Below the pieces are notes generated by a model that had not been told where the DNA came from, ran no database searches, and saw only the letters and a program-made list of their open reading frames with translations. Positions 23,531-34,291 of a stretch of DNA of 49,618 bases are shown in pieces. The stretch spans positions 1 through 49,618 of the forward strand of contig LJCV01000279.1 in assembly GCA_001298575.1 (NCBI GenBank), read 5' to 3'. Source of the stretch: Actinobacteria bacterium OK074 (GTDB lineage Bacteria > Actinomycetota > Actinomycetes > Streptomycetales > Streptomycetaceae). A program made the position numbers and the translations under genes. The stretch's first letter is position 1; each line of letters begins with the position of its first letter.

Positions 23531-23796
23531 TCACCCTCCTCGGCGAACACCTCGTCGAAGACCTGTCGCGCCCGTTCCTTTTCTCGCTCCGAGACCGGAC
23601 CCTTGCGGCGCTCGTAGTCGGCCAGGTACTCGTCCAGGATCTGGCCGCGCAGTTCGCGTTCCACCGCCGCCGCGATGAACGCGGAGAACTCGCGCTTGCC
23701 CACCCGCTGGCGGATCGCCTCGGCCGTGCCCTCGGGGAGCGAGAGGCTCACCCTGGTCGCGGGCCCCTCGCCGATGCCGTACGGAGTCTCACTCAC
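23512..23796 (-). CDS. VapB-like antitoxin
   Basis: A 94-aa protein from ATG 23796. An N-terminal ribbon-helix-helix-like part (TRVSLSLPEGTAEAIRQRVG, EFSAFIAAAVERELR) should bind the operator. The charged C-terminus (RRKGPVSEREKERARQVFDE) should neutralise the PIN toxin that follows. It sits next to the Crp/cyclase island, possibly as a stabilisation module. Confidence 0.85.
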   Translation of the reverse strand: MSETPYGIGEGPATRVSLSLPEGTAEAIRQRVGKREFSAFIAAAVERELRGQILDEYLADYERRKGPVSEREKERARQVFDEVFAEEGEWPAAS

Positions 23797-23920
23797 CCGT
23801 CGAGATTATCAAAGGAGTATGAATCCGTGCGGGTCCACCGATTCGCGTGGACGTTCACCCCGCATCCCCTCCCCCAACCCCGCCCCCTAAGCTCGTCCCG
23901 ACGCACCAAGGGGGACTCCC

Positions 23921-24886
23921 ATGAAGATCGTGCTGCCCGGCGGAACCGGGCAAGTAGGGGCGATTCTCGACCGGGCGCTGACCGCCGCCGGGCACGAGGT
24001 CGTGGTGTTGACCAGGGCGCCGGGGCGGGAGCGTGAAGTCCGGTGGGACGGGCGGACGTTGGGGGAGTGGGCCGGGGAGATCGACGGCAGTGACGTCGTG
24101 GTCAACCTGGCCGGGCGCAGCGTCAGTTGCCGGTACACCCCGGCCAACCTGCGGGCCATGATGGACTCCCGGGTGGACTCCGCCCGGGTCGTCGGGGAGG
24201 CCATCGCGGGGGCCGCGCGGCCTCCTCGGGTGTGGTTGCAGATGAGCACCGCCACCGTCTACGCCCACCGGTTCGACGCGGCCAACGACGAGGCGACCGG
24301 GGTGATCGGCGGCACCGAGGCGGGAGTTCCGGGGTACTGGGGCTACAGCGTCGAGATCGCCAGGAACTGGGAAGAGGCGCAGGAGCAGGCCAAGACGCCG
24401 CACACCCGCAAGGTCGCCCTGCGGGCCGCCATGGTGATGAGCCCCGACCGCGGCGGTGTCTTCGACGTGCTGTCGGGGCTGACCCGGCTCGGGCTCGGCG
24501 GTGCCGTCGCGGGCGGTGCGCAGTACGTGTCCTGGATCCACGACCGGGACTTCGTCCGCGCGGTCGAGTTCCTCGTCGAGCGGGACGACATCACCGGCGC
24601 CGTCAACCTCGCCGCTCCCGGACCGCTGCCGCAGCGCGAGTTCATGCGGGCGCTGCGGGCCGCGTGGCGGGTTCCGGTGGGGCTGCCCGCGACGAAGTGG
24701 ATGGCCGAGATCGGGGCGTTCGCGCTGCGTTCGGACACCGAGTTGCTGTTGAAGAGCCGTCGGGTCGTGCCCGGACGGCTCCTCGACTCGGGGTTCGCCT
24801 TCGAGTACGGGGACTGGGCGGGGGCCGCCGTCGATCTCGTAGGGCGGGCGCGCGATGGACGGCGGCGGTCCCGGCGGTCCGGCTGA
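23921..24886 (+). CDS. NAD-dependent epimerase-like SDR, TIGR01777 (YfcH) family
   Basis: A 321-aa protein. The Rossmann nucleotide motif is LPGGTGQVGAILDRAL at the N-terminus, followed by VVNLAGRSVSCRYTPANLRA, typical of the YfcH/TIGR01777 family. Next come STATVYAHRFDAANDEATG and GYWGYSVEIARNWEEA. The C-terminal domain contains LPATKWMAEIGAFALRSDTE and LLKSRRVVPGRLLDSGF. No specific substrate is known for the family. ATG 23921 follows GGGGGACTCCC. Confidence 0.9.
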   Translation: MKIVLPGGTGQVGAILDRALTAAGHEVVVLTRAPGREREVRWDGRTLGEWAGEIDGSDVVVNLAGRSVSCRYTPANLRAMMDSRVDSARVVGEAIAGAARPPRVWLQMSTATVYAHRFDAANDEATGVIGGTEAGVPGYWGYSVEIARNWEEAQEQAKTPHTRKVALRAAMVMSPDRGGVFDVLSGLTRLGLGGAVAGGAQYVSWIHDRDFVRAVEFLVERDDITGAVNLAAPGPLPQREFMRALRAAWRVPVGLPATKWMAEIGAFALRSDTELLLKSRRVVPGRLLDSGFAFEYGDWAGAAVDLVGRARDGRRRSRRSG

Positions 24887-24907
24887 GACCCCGCCCGGCC
24901 CGTCCGG

Positions 24908-27358
<2,451 letters not shown>

Positions 27359-27406
27359 GGCCACCACGCTAGGGGTGGGAGGGGGGCTCGCGCTTCTCGA
27401 ATACTG

Positions 27407-27514
27407 ATCGGCCGCCGGTCGGTCATCGGCTGCCGGTCGGTCATCGGCCGCCGGCCGGTCATCGGCTACCGGCCGGTCATCGGCTACCGGCCGGTCATCG
27501 GCTACCGGCCGATC
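27407..27514. repeat. 18-bp tandem repeat, six units
   Basis: Six consecutive 18-bp units of consensus ATCGGCTACCGGCCGGTC (first units carry GCCGCCGGTC/GCTGCCGGTC variants, the last ends in GATC). They occupy the space between the TetR stop (27539) and the UvrA-like start. Each unit contains the self-complementary core ACCGGCCGGT or a variant, so the array can fold. There are no CRISPR-like spacers. It could be a recombination-prone spacer or an operator array for the adjacent regulator. Confidence 0.9.
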
Positions 27515-27538
27515 GCCCGGATCGCTCCCGCGCCCGGA

Positions 27539-28252
27539 TCACTCCGGCGCCCGGGCTCCCTCCTCCGCCCGCGTCACCCGGCGCACCAGGTCCGCCCACG
27601 TGGCCCGGAGCCGTTCGACGGGCACGTCCCGCTCCTTGCGCAGGAAGTCCGCCGCCTCGAAGTTCGCGAAGGCCAGCAGCGCGTGGGCGAGCATCTCGTG
27701 GTCGCCCTCAACACCCGCCTCCCGCAGGAGAGTTGAGACGTGCTGGTGGAAGGCGCGGGCCGTGTCGGACGCCTGGCGGCGTTCGTGGAGGAGCTGGCGT
27801 CCCAGCGCGGCGCCCAGGTCCGAGTCGCCGCCGCCGTCGCCGCCCCCGCCGCCGTCGCCGTCACCGCCTTCGGCCATACGTTCGAACAGCGCGGAGCCGA
27901 ACGCCACCAGCCGCTCCCGCGCGGGCGCGCCCGGCCCCAGCGGCGGCGGACCCGAGGTGTACGCCTCCAGGAACTCCGCCTCCGCCTCGTCGAGGAGGGC
28001 GAGCAGGAGCCCGTCGCGGTCGCCGAAGCGGCGGAAGAGGGTGCCCTTGCCCACCCCGGCGGCCTCCGCTACCTCCTGCATCGTCACGGACTGGGCCCCC
28101 TGCTCGGCCACCAGCCGGGCGGCGGCGGCCAGCAGCCGGGCCCGGTTGCGGGCGGCGTCGGCCCGCTCGGCGGTGCGGTCGTCGTCCGGTGCCTCCGTGT
28201 CCGGTGCGTCCGTGTCCGGTACCTCCGTGTCCGGTGCCTCCGTCAGGGTCAT
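27539..28252 (-). CDS. TetR-family transcriptional regulator
   Basis: A 237-aa protein from ATG 28252 behind GAGGAG. After a repetitive acidic N-terminus (DTEVPDTDAPDTEAPD, encoded by short DNA repeats) comes the HTH RLVAEQGAQSVTMQEVAEAA followed by GVGKGTLFRRFGDRDGLLLA. The ligand domain follows, containing an unusual Gly/Asp run (GDGDGGGGGDGGGDSD). It precedes the UvrA-like gene on the same strand and probably controls it and itself. Confidence 0.9.
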   Translation of the reverse strand: MTLTEAPDTEVPDTDAPDTEAPDDDRTAERADAARNRARLLAAAARLVAEQGAQSVTMQEVAEAAGVGKGTLFRRFGDRDGLLLALLDEAEAEFLEAYTSGPPPLGPGAPARERLVAFGSALFERMAEGGDGDGGGGGDGGGDSDLGAALGRQLLHERRQASDTARAFHQHVSTLLREAGVEGDHEMLAHALLAFANFEAADFLRKERDVPVERLRATWADLVRRVTRAEEGARAPE

Positions 28253-28483
28253 CGCTCTCCTCGGGTCCGTCGACGGTGCTCGCGCCGATGGTAGTGACGC
28301 CGGCCCGGGCGCGGTGAGCCGCGGGCGCGGCCCGGCGGAAGCGCATCGGAAGCGGATCGGCTCTGGTCGCGGAAGCGGGCGTACTGATCGCATCGGCAGT
28401 GTCACCCAGCCGTTCCGTGCGCTCCTTGCCGTCGGCTCGCTGCCGACTCGTGCGTCCCACGGGTCGTGAACGTTGGAGTACCC

Positions 28484-29173
28484 ATGAACGACCCAGGACC
28501 ACCACCGTCCCAGAAGACCCACAGGAAGACTCGCGGGGAGACTCCCGGGCAGGACTTCCCCACCGCGTCGGGGACGCCGTCGGCCTACCACGACCTGGGG
28601 CTCATACCCCCGGCCGGGCCCGCCCGCACCTGGGGGCTCGCCGTCGTCGGCGTACCGCTGGTGCTTCTGCTGCTCCTCACCCTGGTCGGGAGCCTCTCGG
28701 GCGGCAGCAGCAACTCCGGGCAGTCCGGCAGCGATTGGAGCGGCTCGTCGGGCTGGCCCGGCACCTCGGACACGACGGAGGCGACCGACACCACCGTGCC
28801 GTACGACCCGACCACCGCTCCCGCCTACGAGGACAGCACCACCCCGGACTACGCGGAAAGCCCCACCCCGTCCCCGACCGACACCACCGGCCCCGAAGCC
28901 GTCGTCACCGCCTACTTCGCGGCCATCAACAACGGTGACTACGCGACCGCCTGGTCCCTCGGCGGCAAGAACCTCGACAGCGACTACGACACGTTCGTCG
29001 CGGGCTTCGCCACCACCCAGTCGGACACCATCACCATCAACTCCGTGCAGGGCGACGACGTGGGACTGACGCTCGACGCCCTCCAGACGGACGGCACGAC
29101 GAAGACGTTCGACAACGTCTACACCGTCAGCGGTGGAGAGATCGTCAAAGCCACGGGAACCCAGACCAGTTGA
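28484..29173 (+). CDS. membrane-anchored exported protein with NTF2-like domain
   Basis: A 229-aa protein from ATG 28484 (GGAG at 7 bases). A cytoplasmic Pro-rich N-terminus is followed by one TM helix (LAVVGVPLVLLLLLTLVGSL, about 52-71), a Ser/Thr/Pro-rich linker, and a small alpha/beta domain (AVVTAYFAAINNGDYATAWS to the end). That domain resembles DUF4878/NTF2-like lumenal domains of Streptomyces membrane proteins. Function unknown. It is 58 bases upstream of the TIR/macro locus and could be co-transcribed with it. Confidence 0.8.
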   Translation: MNDPGPPPSQKTHRKTRGETPGQDFPTASGTPSAYHDLGLIPPAGPARTWGLAVVGVPLVLLLLLTLVGSLSGGSSNSGQSGSDWSGSSGWPGTSDTTEATDTTVPYDPTTAPAYEDSTTPDYAESPTPSPTDTTGPEAVVTAYFAAINNGDYATAWSLGGKNLDSDYDTFVAGFATTQSDTITINSVQGDDVGLTLDALQTDGTTKTFDNVYTVSGGEIVKATGTQTS

Positions 29174-29231
29174 CCATCCGGTGACCATCCGGCAGGAGTC
29201 GGCACGAGCCCGAGCGGAGCACTGAACCGTC

Positions 29232-30857
29232 GTGACCACCCAGGTGATACATCCCCGTCCGCCCGGCCCGGGGCACCAACCACCGCGCACCGCCCGCGCG
29301 TACGCACGCACCAAGGCCACCCGCCTGCTGTCGGCGGGCAGTTACCTCGACACCGGCTACCGCCGCGCCGTCATCCGGGAGTTGCTGCGGAACTACCCCC
29401 GGGTCGTGGCGCCGTCGTACGGCTACGACGCCGTGTCGGTGCTCGCCCACGCGCTCGCCGCCCGCCGGCTGCACCGCATCCAGTGGGCGGTGGGCCTCGG
29501 TTCGGCCTTCGTGATCTGGCTGCTGCTGGTCCAGGGCACGCTGAACGACCTCACGGCCGTGCTGTTCCTGGTGTGGGTGCTGTGGGGCGCCGCCTACCTA
29601 CGGCGCATCGTGACCCTGCACATCCTGATGACCCGGCTGAAGGAGACCCGCCCCGACGGCGGTTTCGACGGCGCCTACCCCGCCAACCGGGCCCTCACCG
29701 ACACCCTCATCCACAAGATCGACCACGAGCAGTCCAGCAGCAGCGGCCTCGTCTTCTACGGCGGCTTCCGGCCGTTCGTCGGCGCCGGTGAACTCATGCG
29801 CGAGTGGTCCAACGCCCAACTCCTGCTCGGCGCGCGGAAGAAGCGGATCGACGCCCGGGCGGCGGCCAACGGCGGCGGCGCCACCCTGGACCTGGAGGCG
29901 CGCGAGACCGTCCTCCCGTTCACCGTCCACGACATCACCGACTACGTCGCCACCCGCATGCGGGCCGAGCTGCGCGACGAGGCCCGCGCGGACGAGCGCA
30001 TCGAGGGCCTGACCGTCGAGCAGCGCCGCTTCACCACCGCGATCCGCACCAACGACCGCAGCCGCGGCGCCGGTTGGTCCCAGCTGCCCGGCGTGGACGA
30101 CCTGCCGGGCATCCGCTGGCGGGAGGACTACGACTCCGCCCGCGAGTACCTGTGCGTGCGGGTCGGTTCGTGGAACGAGGAGCTGGTGACCTCGATCTTC
30201 GTCGGGTTCGACCTCAAGGGCGACACCCTGCACACCGAGTTCTACACCTACGTACTCGGGCCGCTGGTACAGGAGTTCCACCTCGCCGACCGGCTGCCCG
30301 ACGCCTTCGACGGCCGGCTGGCCGTGCGGGTCGCGTGGGACATGGTCAAGACCGTGCCGATGCGCGCCCTGGCCCTGTCGCTGTGGCCGCTGTACCTGGT
30401 CCCCGAACGGTTCCTGCCGGCGTCGGTACGACGGCTGCTGCGCCCCGGCCGCAGCCGCGCCCGTACCGTCGTCGGCGCCGAGGAGAAGACCGTCTCGGTC
30501 GACAACAGCGAGTTCCAGCTGGGGCGTTACGTGACCGAGGCGGTCGACTGCGGTGCGCTGACCAGCGTCCGGGAGATGGCCACCAGCGACACCTACCACC
30601 ACTTCTTCCAGAAGACCGACGCCGTCAAGTACATGCAGATCGTGCAGCGCCGCATGCTCCAGAACATCCGGGCGTTCCTGGCGGAGCACAACGTGGACCT
30701 CGCCGAGCACGACCGCGCGCAGACCAACATCCTGATGGGGGACCGGAGTCAGGTGATCGCGGGCGACAACAACCACGGCTTCGGCTACAACTACAACGAA
30801 TCCAGCGGCGGTTCGTCCGGTTCATCCGGTTCGGCCGGCGATCGAGGGGGACAGTGA
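29232..30857 (+). CDS. two-TM protein of unknown function with C-terminal tag; first gene of TIR/macro locus
   Basis: A 541-aa protein from GTG 29232. Two adjacent TM helices (about 83-101 and 104-121) form a hairpin. A large cytoplasmic region follows (FRPFVGAGELMREWSNAQLL, FTVHDITDYVATRMRAELRD, then ALALSLWPLYLVPERFLP near 380). The C-terminus ends with a tag, RSQVIAGDNNHGFGYNYNE (about 508-526), and a Gly/Ser tail. The following TIR protein opens with a near-copy of this tag. I recognise no catalytic motif. Its membrane hairpin plus a shared tag suggest a partner or anchor of the TIR protein. The stop is followed two bases later by the TIR ATG. Confidence 0.75.
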   Translation: MTTQVIHPRPPGPGHQPPRTARAYARTKATRLLSAGSYLDTGYRRAVIRELLRNYPRVVAPSYGYDAVSVLAHALAARRLHRIQWAVGLGSAFVIWLLLVQGTLNDLTAVLFLVWVLWGAAYLRRIVTLHILMTRLKETRPDGGFDGAYPANRALTDTLIHKIDHEQSSSSGLVFYGGFRPFVGAGELMREWSNAQLLLGARKKRIDARAAANGGGATLDLEARETVLPFTVHDITDYVATRMRAELRDEARADERIEGLTVEQRRFTTAIRTNDRSRGAGWSQLPGVDDLPGIRWREDYDSAREYLCVRVGSWNEELVTSIFVGFDLKGDTLHTEFYTYVLGPLVQEFHLADRLPDAFDGRLAVRVAWDMVKTVPMRALALSLWPLYLVPERFLPASVRRLLRPGRSRARTVVGAEEKTVSVDNSEFQLGRYVTEAVDCGALTSVREMATSDTYHHFFQKTDAVKYMQIVQRRMLQNIRAFLAEHNVDLAEHDRAQTNILMGDRSQVIAGDNNHGFGYNYNESSGGSSGSSGSAGDRGGQ

Positions 30858-30859
30858 CC

Positions 30860-31558
30860 ATGAGCGAGAGCCACACGTTCGGCGACAACAACCAGGTCGT
30901 CCTCGGCAACGGCAACCAGCGGTTCGGCTACCACTACAACGAGGCACCGGCGGCACCCGCCGTCGAGAAGCAGGAGCAGCCGTCGGGGCCGGGGACGCCC
31001 ACGGTTCCCTCCGACGACGTCCGCGCCCGCAGCGTCTTCGTCGTGCACGGCCGCGACGAGGAGGTCCGCTCGGCGATGTTCGGGCTGCTGCGCCGCCTGG
31101 ACCTACGGCCCCTGGAATGGGAGCAGTTGGTGCGCGCCACCGGCAAGACCGCGCCCTTCCTCGGCGAGGTCGTCGCGCACGCGCCGTCCCAGGCACAGGC
31201 CGCGCTGGTGCTGCTCACGCCGGACGACATCGCCAAGCTCCACCCGCAGCTGCTGGGCGACCGCGAACGCGACGACGAGACCCAACTCACCGGCCAGCCG
31301 CGGCAGAACGTGCTGATCGAGCTGGGCATGGTGCTGATGGCCTACCCCGAGCGGACGGTGATCGTCGAGGTCGGCCACCTGCGGCAGGCCGCCGACACCG
31401 CGGGCCGCAACGTCATCCGCTTCGACGGTTCGGAGGAGTCCCTCATGAAGATCGTCGCGCGGCTGAAGGTGGCCGAGTGCCAACTGGACGACTCCCGGCC
31501 CGACTGGCGCGACACCTCGTACTTCGAGAACCTGTCGGCCTATCGACGACTCGCCTGA
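30860..31558 (+). CDS. TIR-domain protein (CAP12/Pycsar-effector type) with N-terminal tag
   Basis: A 232-aa protein; ATG 30860 has GAGGGGG at 9 bases, which favours it over the GTG at 30854. Residues 10-28 are the tag NNQVVLGNGNQRFGYHYNE. Residues 57-200 are a PF10137-type TIR: SVFVVHGRDEEVRSAMFGLL, then VLLTPDDIAKLHP and PRQNVLIELGMVLM, then RTVIVEVG. Candidate catalytic Glu residues are E103 (FLGEVV) and E154 (IELG). TIR domains of this class hydrolyse NAD or convert it to ADP-ribose-derived signals. With macro-domain genes on both sides, a signal-producing ThsB-like role is inferred. Confidence 0.85.
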   Translation: MSESHTFGDNNQVVLGNGNQRFGYHYNEAPAAPAVEKQEQPSGPGTPTVPSDDVRARSVFVVHGRDEEVRSAMFGLLRRLDLRPLEWEQLVRATGKTAPFLGEVVAHAPSQAQAALVLLTPDDIAKLHPQLLGDRERDDETQLTGQPRQNVLIELGMVLMAYPERTVIVEVGHLRQAADTAGRNVIRFDGSEESLMKIVARLKVAECQLDDSRPDWRDTSYFENLSAYRRLA

Positions 31559-31636
31559 ACGCCCTTCGGCGTGAGGTGAGTTGAGTACGGCGGTGGGGGC
31601 CGCCGCGGTGGGGGCGCCCGCCCCCACCGTCGTCCC

Positions 31637-32560
31637 CTACGTTGCGGCGGGCCCCGACGCGAGGGCGCTCAGGAAGGCGCCCAGCTCCCGCATGTCGATC
31701 CGCTCCAGGTCGGACGGCCGTACCACCACCCGCAGTTCGCGGCAGATCGCGCCCTCGCGGGAGCGGGCGACGAAGGACATCAGCAGCAGCCGCAGCAGGC
31801 TGTCCTGGTCGAGATGGCCGAGCCGGGACAGCCCCGAGCCCACCAACGGCATGGCCACGCACTCCAGTTGGGCGTGGTCGCGCAGCGCGTCCCACAGCCG
31901 GCGCAGCCCGGCCGAGAGGTCCTCGACGCTGGAGGCGGCCACGTAGTCGTTGCCGATCCGGCTGTACGCGACGGCGAACACCAGCCGGGGCCGGGCGCCG
32001 AGCACCGCGACCGTGCCGATCGGGTACCGGTCCAGTTTGCCGAGCGGTTTGCGGGCCCGTTCCTCGCGCGCGACCGGGGCGAAGGGGGCGAGCGCCGCGG
32101 TCAGTTCCGCGTCCAGCCACCGCACGTCGCCGTCGTAGCGGCGGGCCAGCAACTGGGCCTGCACGCTGTCGCCGTTGATGACGACGGACGCCTCCGACTC
32201 GGTGTCGAAGGTGTCGCAGAACCCGACGACGAGGTGCGCGGGCTGCTCGAAGACGTCGCCCGCCTCGACCACCACCGTCATGTCGGGCCGCCGGAACTCC
32301 TGCCGCACCCGCTCCACCGGCCGCGCCGCGCCGAGCCCCCACACCAGGCAGGCGCCCACCGACACCACGCTGACGGTGCCGGCGTCGGGCAGACTGCCGG
32401 GGAAGAACTGTCCGGCGAACTGGAGCACCGCGGACATCCCGCCGAACGCGACGGCCGTGTTCCGCACAAAAGCCTGCCGGGCGCGACGGGTTCCGTACAG
32501 TCGCGACGGCCGTCGTAGCAGCCGTAACGGACCCAGTCCGCCGGAATCACCCGAACACAT
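31637..32560 (-). CDS. two-TM protein with ThsA-type macro domain
   Basis: A 307-aa protein from ATG 32560 behind TTGGAG. Two TM helices near the N-terminus (about 34-53 and 60-78) precede a macro domain (about 92-295) of the PF20016/ThsA type: GDVFEQPAHLVVGF, DTFDTESEASVVINGDSVQA, YPIGTVAVL, VFAVAYSRIGND, MPLVGSGLSR and ELRVVVRPSDL. TM2 plus macro is the architecture of type II Thoeris ThsA, in which the macro domain senses an ADP-ribose derivative made by a TIR protein and the TM part disrupts the membrane. It converges on the TIR gene with 78 bases between the stops. Confidence 0.85.
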   Translation of the reverse strand: MCSGDSGGLGPLRLLRRPSRLYGTRRARQAFVRNTAVAFGGMSAVLQFAGQFFPGSLPDAGTVSVVSVGACLVWGLGAARPVERVRQEFRRPDMTVVVEAGDVFEQPAHLVVGFCDTFDTESEASVVINGDSVQAQLLARRYDGDVRWLDAELTAALAPFAPVAREERARKPLGKLDRYPIGTVAVLGARPRLVFAVAYSRIGNDYVAASSVEDLSAGLRRLWDALRDHAQLECVAMPLVGSGLSRLGHLDQDSLLRLLLMSFVARSREGAICRELRVVVRPSDLERIDMRELGAFLSALASGPAAT

Positions 32561-32643
32561 CGTTTCTCCAAGGCATCATGATAATCTGCCGGTCACTTGA
32601 GAGCTACGCAGAGTGACGCGCAGATGCGGCGGGGGCGACGCGG

Positions 32644-34050
32644 GTGGCCGATGCACGGACGCACATCCAAGTGAAGGTGCTGGGCCCGGTCCGGCTCGAA
32701 GTCGACGGTGTCGTGGTGCGGTTGACACCGCTGACCACCCGGCTGCTGGTCCGCCTGGTGGCCGCCGAGGGCGAGGCCGTTCCGGTACGGCAACTGCGGC
32801 GCGACGTCTGGGGGTTGGCCGACGAACCGCGCCGGCTGGCCCAGCGCAACCGCAACGAGGTGCAGAAACGCGTGCTGGAGCTGCGGCGCGCCCTCGACCC
32901 CCGGCAGGACGGCACCGGCGCCCGCGTCCTGCGCACCGAGCAGCAGGTCACCGTGCACGGCACGGAGTCGGCCTACCGCCTGGTGCTGCGGCCCGGGGAA
33001 CTGGACAGCGCGCGGTTCACCGACGTCGCCCGCGGCGCCCTGCTCGACCCGCCCGCCACCGCCGCGCACCGGCTCAACGAGGCGCTGTCCCTGGTGTACG
33101 GCCGCCCGCTGGCCGAGGTCAACGGCGAGGGTTTCGCGGAGCCCTTCCTCCGCCGCCTCACCGCCCTGCGGGACGCCGCCCGCCGCGAACTCGTGCGCGT
33201 CCAGGCCGACTTGGGCCGCCCCGAACTCGCCCTGCCGGTCGCCGAGTCGATCGCCCGCGACCACCCCGACGACCCCGAGGCCGCGCACACCCTGGACACC
33301 CTGCGGGCCACGCTGCGCGCCCGGCACGGCGCCGAACTGATGCGCCACCGGGTGCCGTTGCCCGGTCAGCGGGCCGATGTCGTCCTGGTCCGGGGCGACT
33401 TGTTCGAGCAGACGGACTCCAACCTGGTGGTCGGCTTCACGGACACCTTCGACACCGAGTCCGACCAGTCGATCGTCATCAGCCGCGAGAGCGTGCAGAG
33501 CCAGCTCGTGGACCGCCTGTTCGCCGGGGAGCGCCGCCTGCTGGACGAGAAGCTCAGGTCCGGGCTGCGCACGGTTCGGGCCGTCGCCACCGAGAGTGTG
33601 CGGGCCAAACCCCGCGGACGGCGCGTGCGTTACCCGGTGGGCACCACCGTCGTCGTCCCCGTCGACGGCGGGCGCCGGGTGTTCGCGACCGCGTACTCGC
33701 GGCTCGGCAACGACCTGGTGGCCCGCTCCGGCCACGACGACCTGTGCGTCAGCCTGGAGAGCCTGTGGGCGTCGGTCGCGGTGCACGGCCTGTTCAAGCC
33801 GGTCGCCGTCCCGCTCATCGGCTCCGGGCTCGCCCGCATCACCGACCTCGACCGCGGCCAGCTGGTGGCCCTGATCGTCGACTCGTTCATCGACGCCTGC
33901 CGCCGCCACCCCGCGCTCACGCCCGAACTCCGCATCGTGGTCCGCCCGGAGGACCTGGCCAGAACCGACCTCTCGCCGGTCGAGAGACGCTTCCAGGAAC
34001 TGGTCCCGGACCGGGAGCCGGGCCCGGACGGGCCAACTCTGGGCGCCTGA
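32644..34050 (+). CDS. SARP-type transcription factor fused to a ThsA-type macro domain
   Basis: A 468-aa protein from GTG 32644. Residues 8-115 are an OmpR/SARP winged helix (VKVLGPVRLEVDGVVVRLTP, then VPVRQLRRDVWG and RNRNEVQKRVLELRRALDP). Residues 116-235 are a BTAD-like helical domain (LNEALSLVYGRPLAEV, RRLTALRDAARRELVRVQAD). Residues about 240-455 are a macro domain clearly paralogous to its divergent neighbour: GDLFEQTDSNLVVGF, DTFDTESDQSIVISRESVQS, VFATAYSRLGND, PLIGSGLARI, ELRIVVRPEDL. A transcription activator whose activity depends on an ADP-ribose-type ligand is the direct implication. I do not know of a described example. 83 bases separate the two divergent starts. Confidence 0.85.
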   Translation: MADARTHIQVKVLGPVRLEVDGVVVRLTPLTTRLLVRLVAAEGEAVPVRQLRRDVWGLADEPRRLAQRNRNEVQKRVLELRRALDPRQDGTGARVLRTEQQVTVHGTESAYRLVLRPGELDSARFTDVARGALLDPPATAAHRLNEALSLVYGRPLAEVNGEGFAEPFLRRLTALRDAARRELVRVQADLGRPELALPVAESIARDHPDDPEAAHTLDTLRATLRARHGAELMRHRVPLPGQRADVVLVRGDLFEQTDSNLVVGFTDTFDTESDQSIVISRESVQSQLVDRLFAGERRLLDEKLRSGLRTVRAVATESVRAKPRGRRVRYPVGTTVVVPVDGGRRVFATAYSRLGNDLVARSGHDDLCVSLESLWASVAVHGLFKPVAVPLIGSGLARITDLDRGQLVALIVDSFIDACRRHPALTPELRIVVRPEDLARTDLSPVERRFQELVPDREPGPDGPTLGA

Positions 34051-34087
34051 CCGGGTGGTGGTGCGGTGCCGTCCGCGACGGCCCCAA

Positions 34088-34214
34088 GGTGAGGCCGGGC
34101 GGCGGCTGTTGGCTCCCGCCCCCCGGTCCGGTGGGTTCCTCCGCATCTCTGGGCTCCCCGTCCGCGGCATCGTCCCGCCGGTCACGCGGTCCGCCACCGC
34201 CGCCCGGCCTCACC
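34088..34214. repeat. 18-bp perfect inverted repeat around a 91-base spacer
   Basis: GGTGAGGCCGGGCGGCGG (34088-34105) is repeated in perfect inverse at 34197-34214. It fills the 241 bases between the converging SARP-macro and histidine kinase genes. It may act as a long-range terminator structure or be the ends of a small element. There is no target duplication that I can see and no ORF inside it I would support. Confidence 0.7.
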
Positions 34215-34291
34215 GGACTCCACTGCACCCCGCCCACCGCTTCCGCGGGCACCCGCCTTCCGCTTCCGAACCGATTCCGACAGCGAGTTGA

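Noticed and set aside
27407..27514. Possible CRISPR array
   Set aside because: The 18-bp units are directly contiguous without spacers and no cas genes are nearby.
34055..34291. Small plus-strand ORF after the SARP-macro gene
   Set aside because: Overlaps the 18-bp inverted repeat; Arg/Pro-rich product with no family and no ribosome-binding site.
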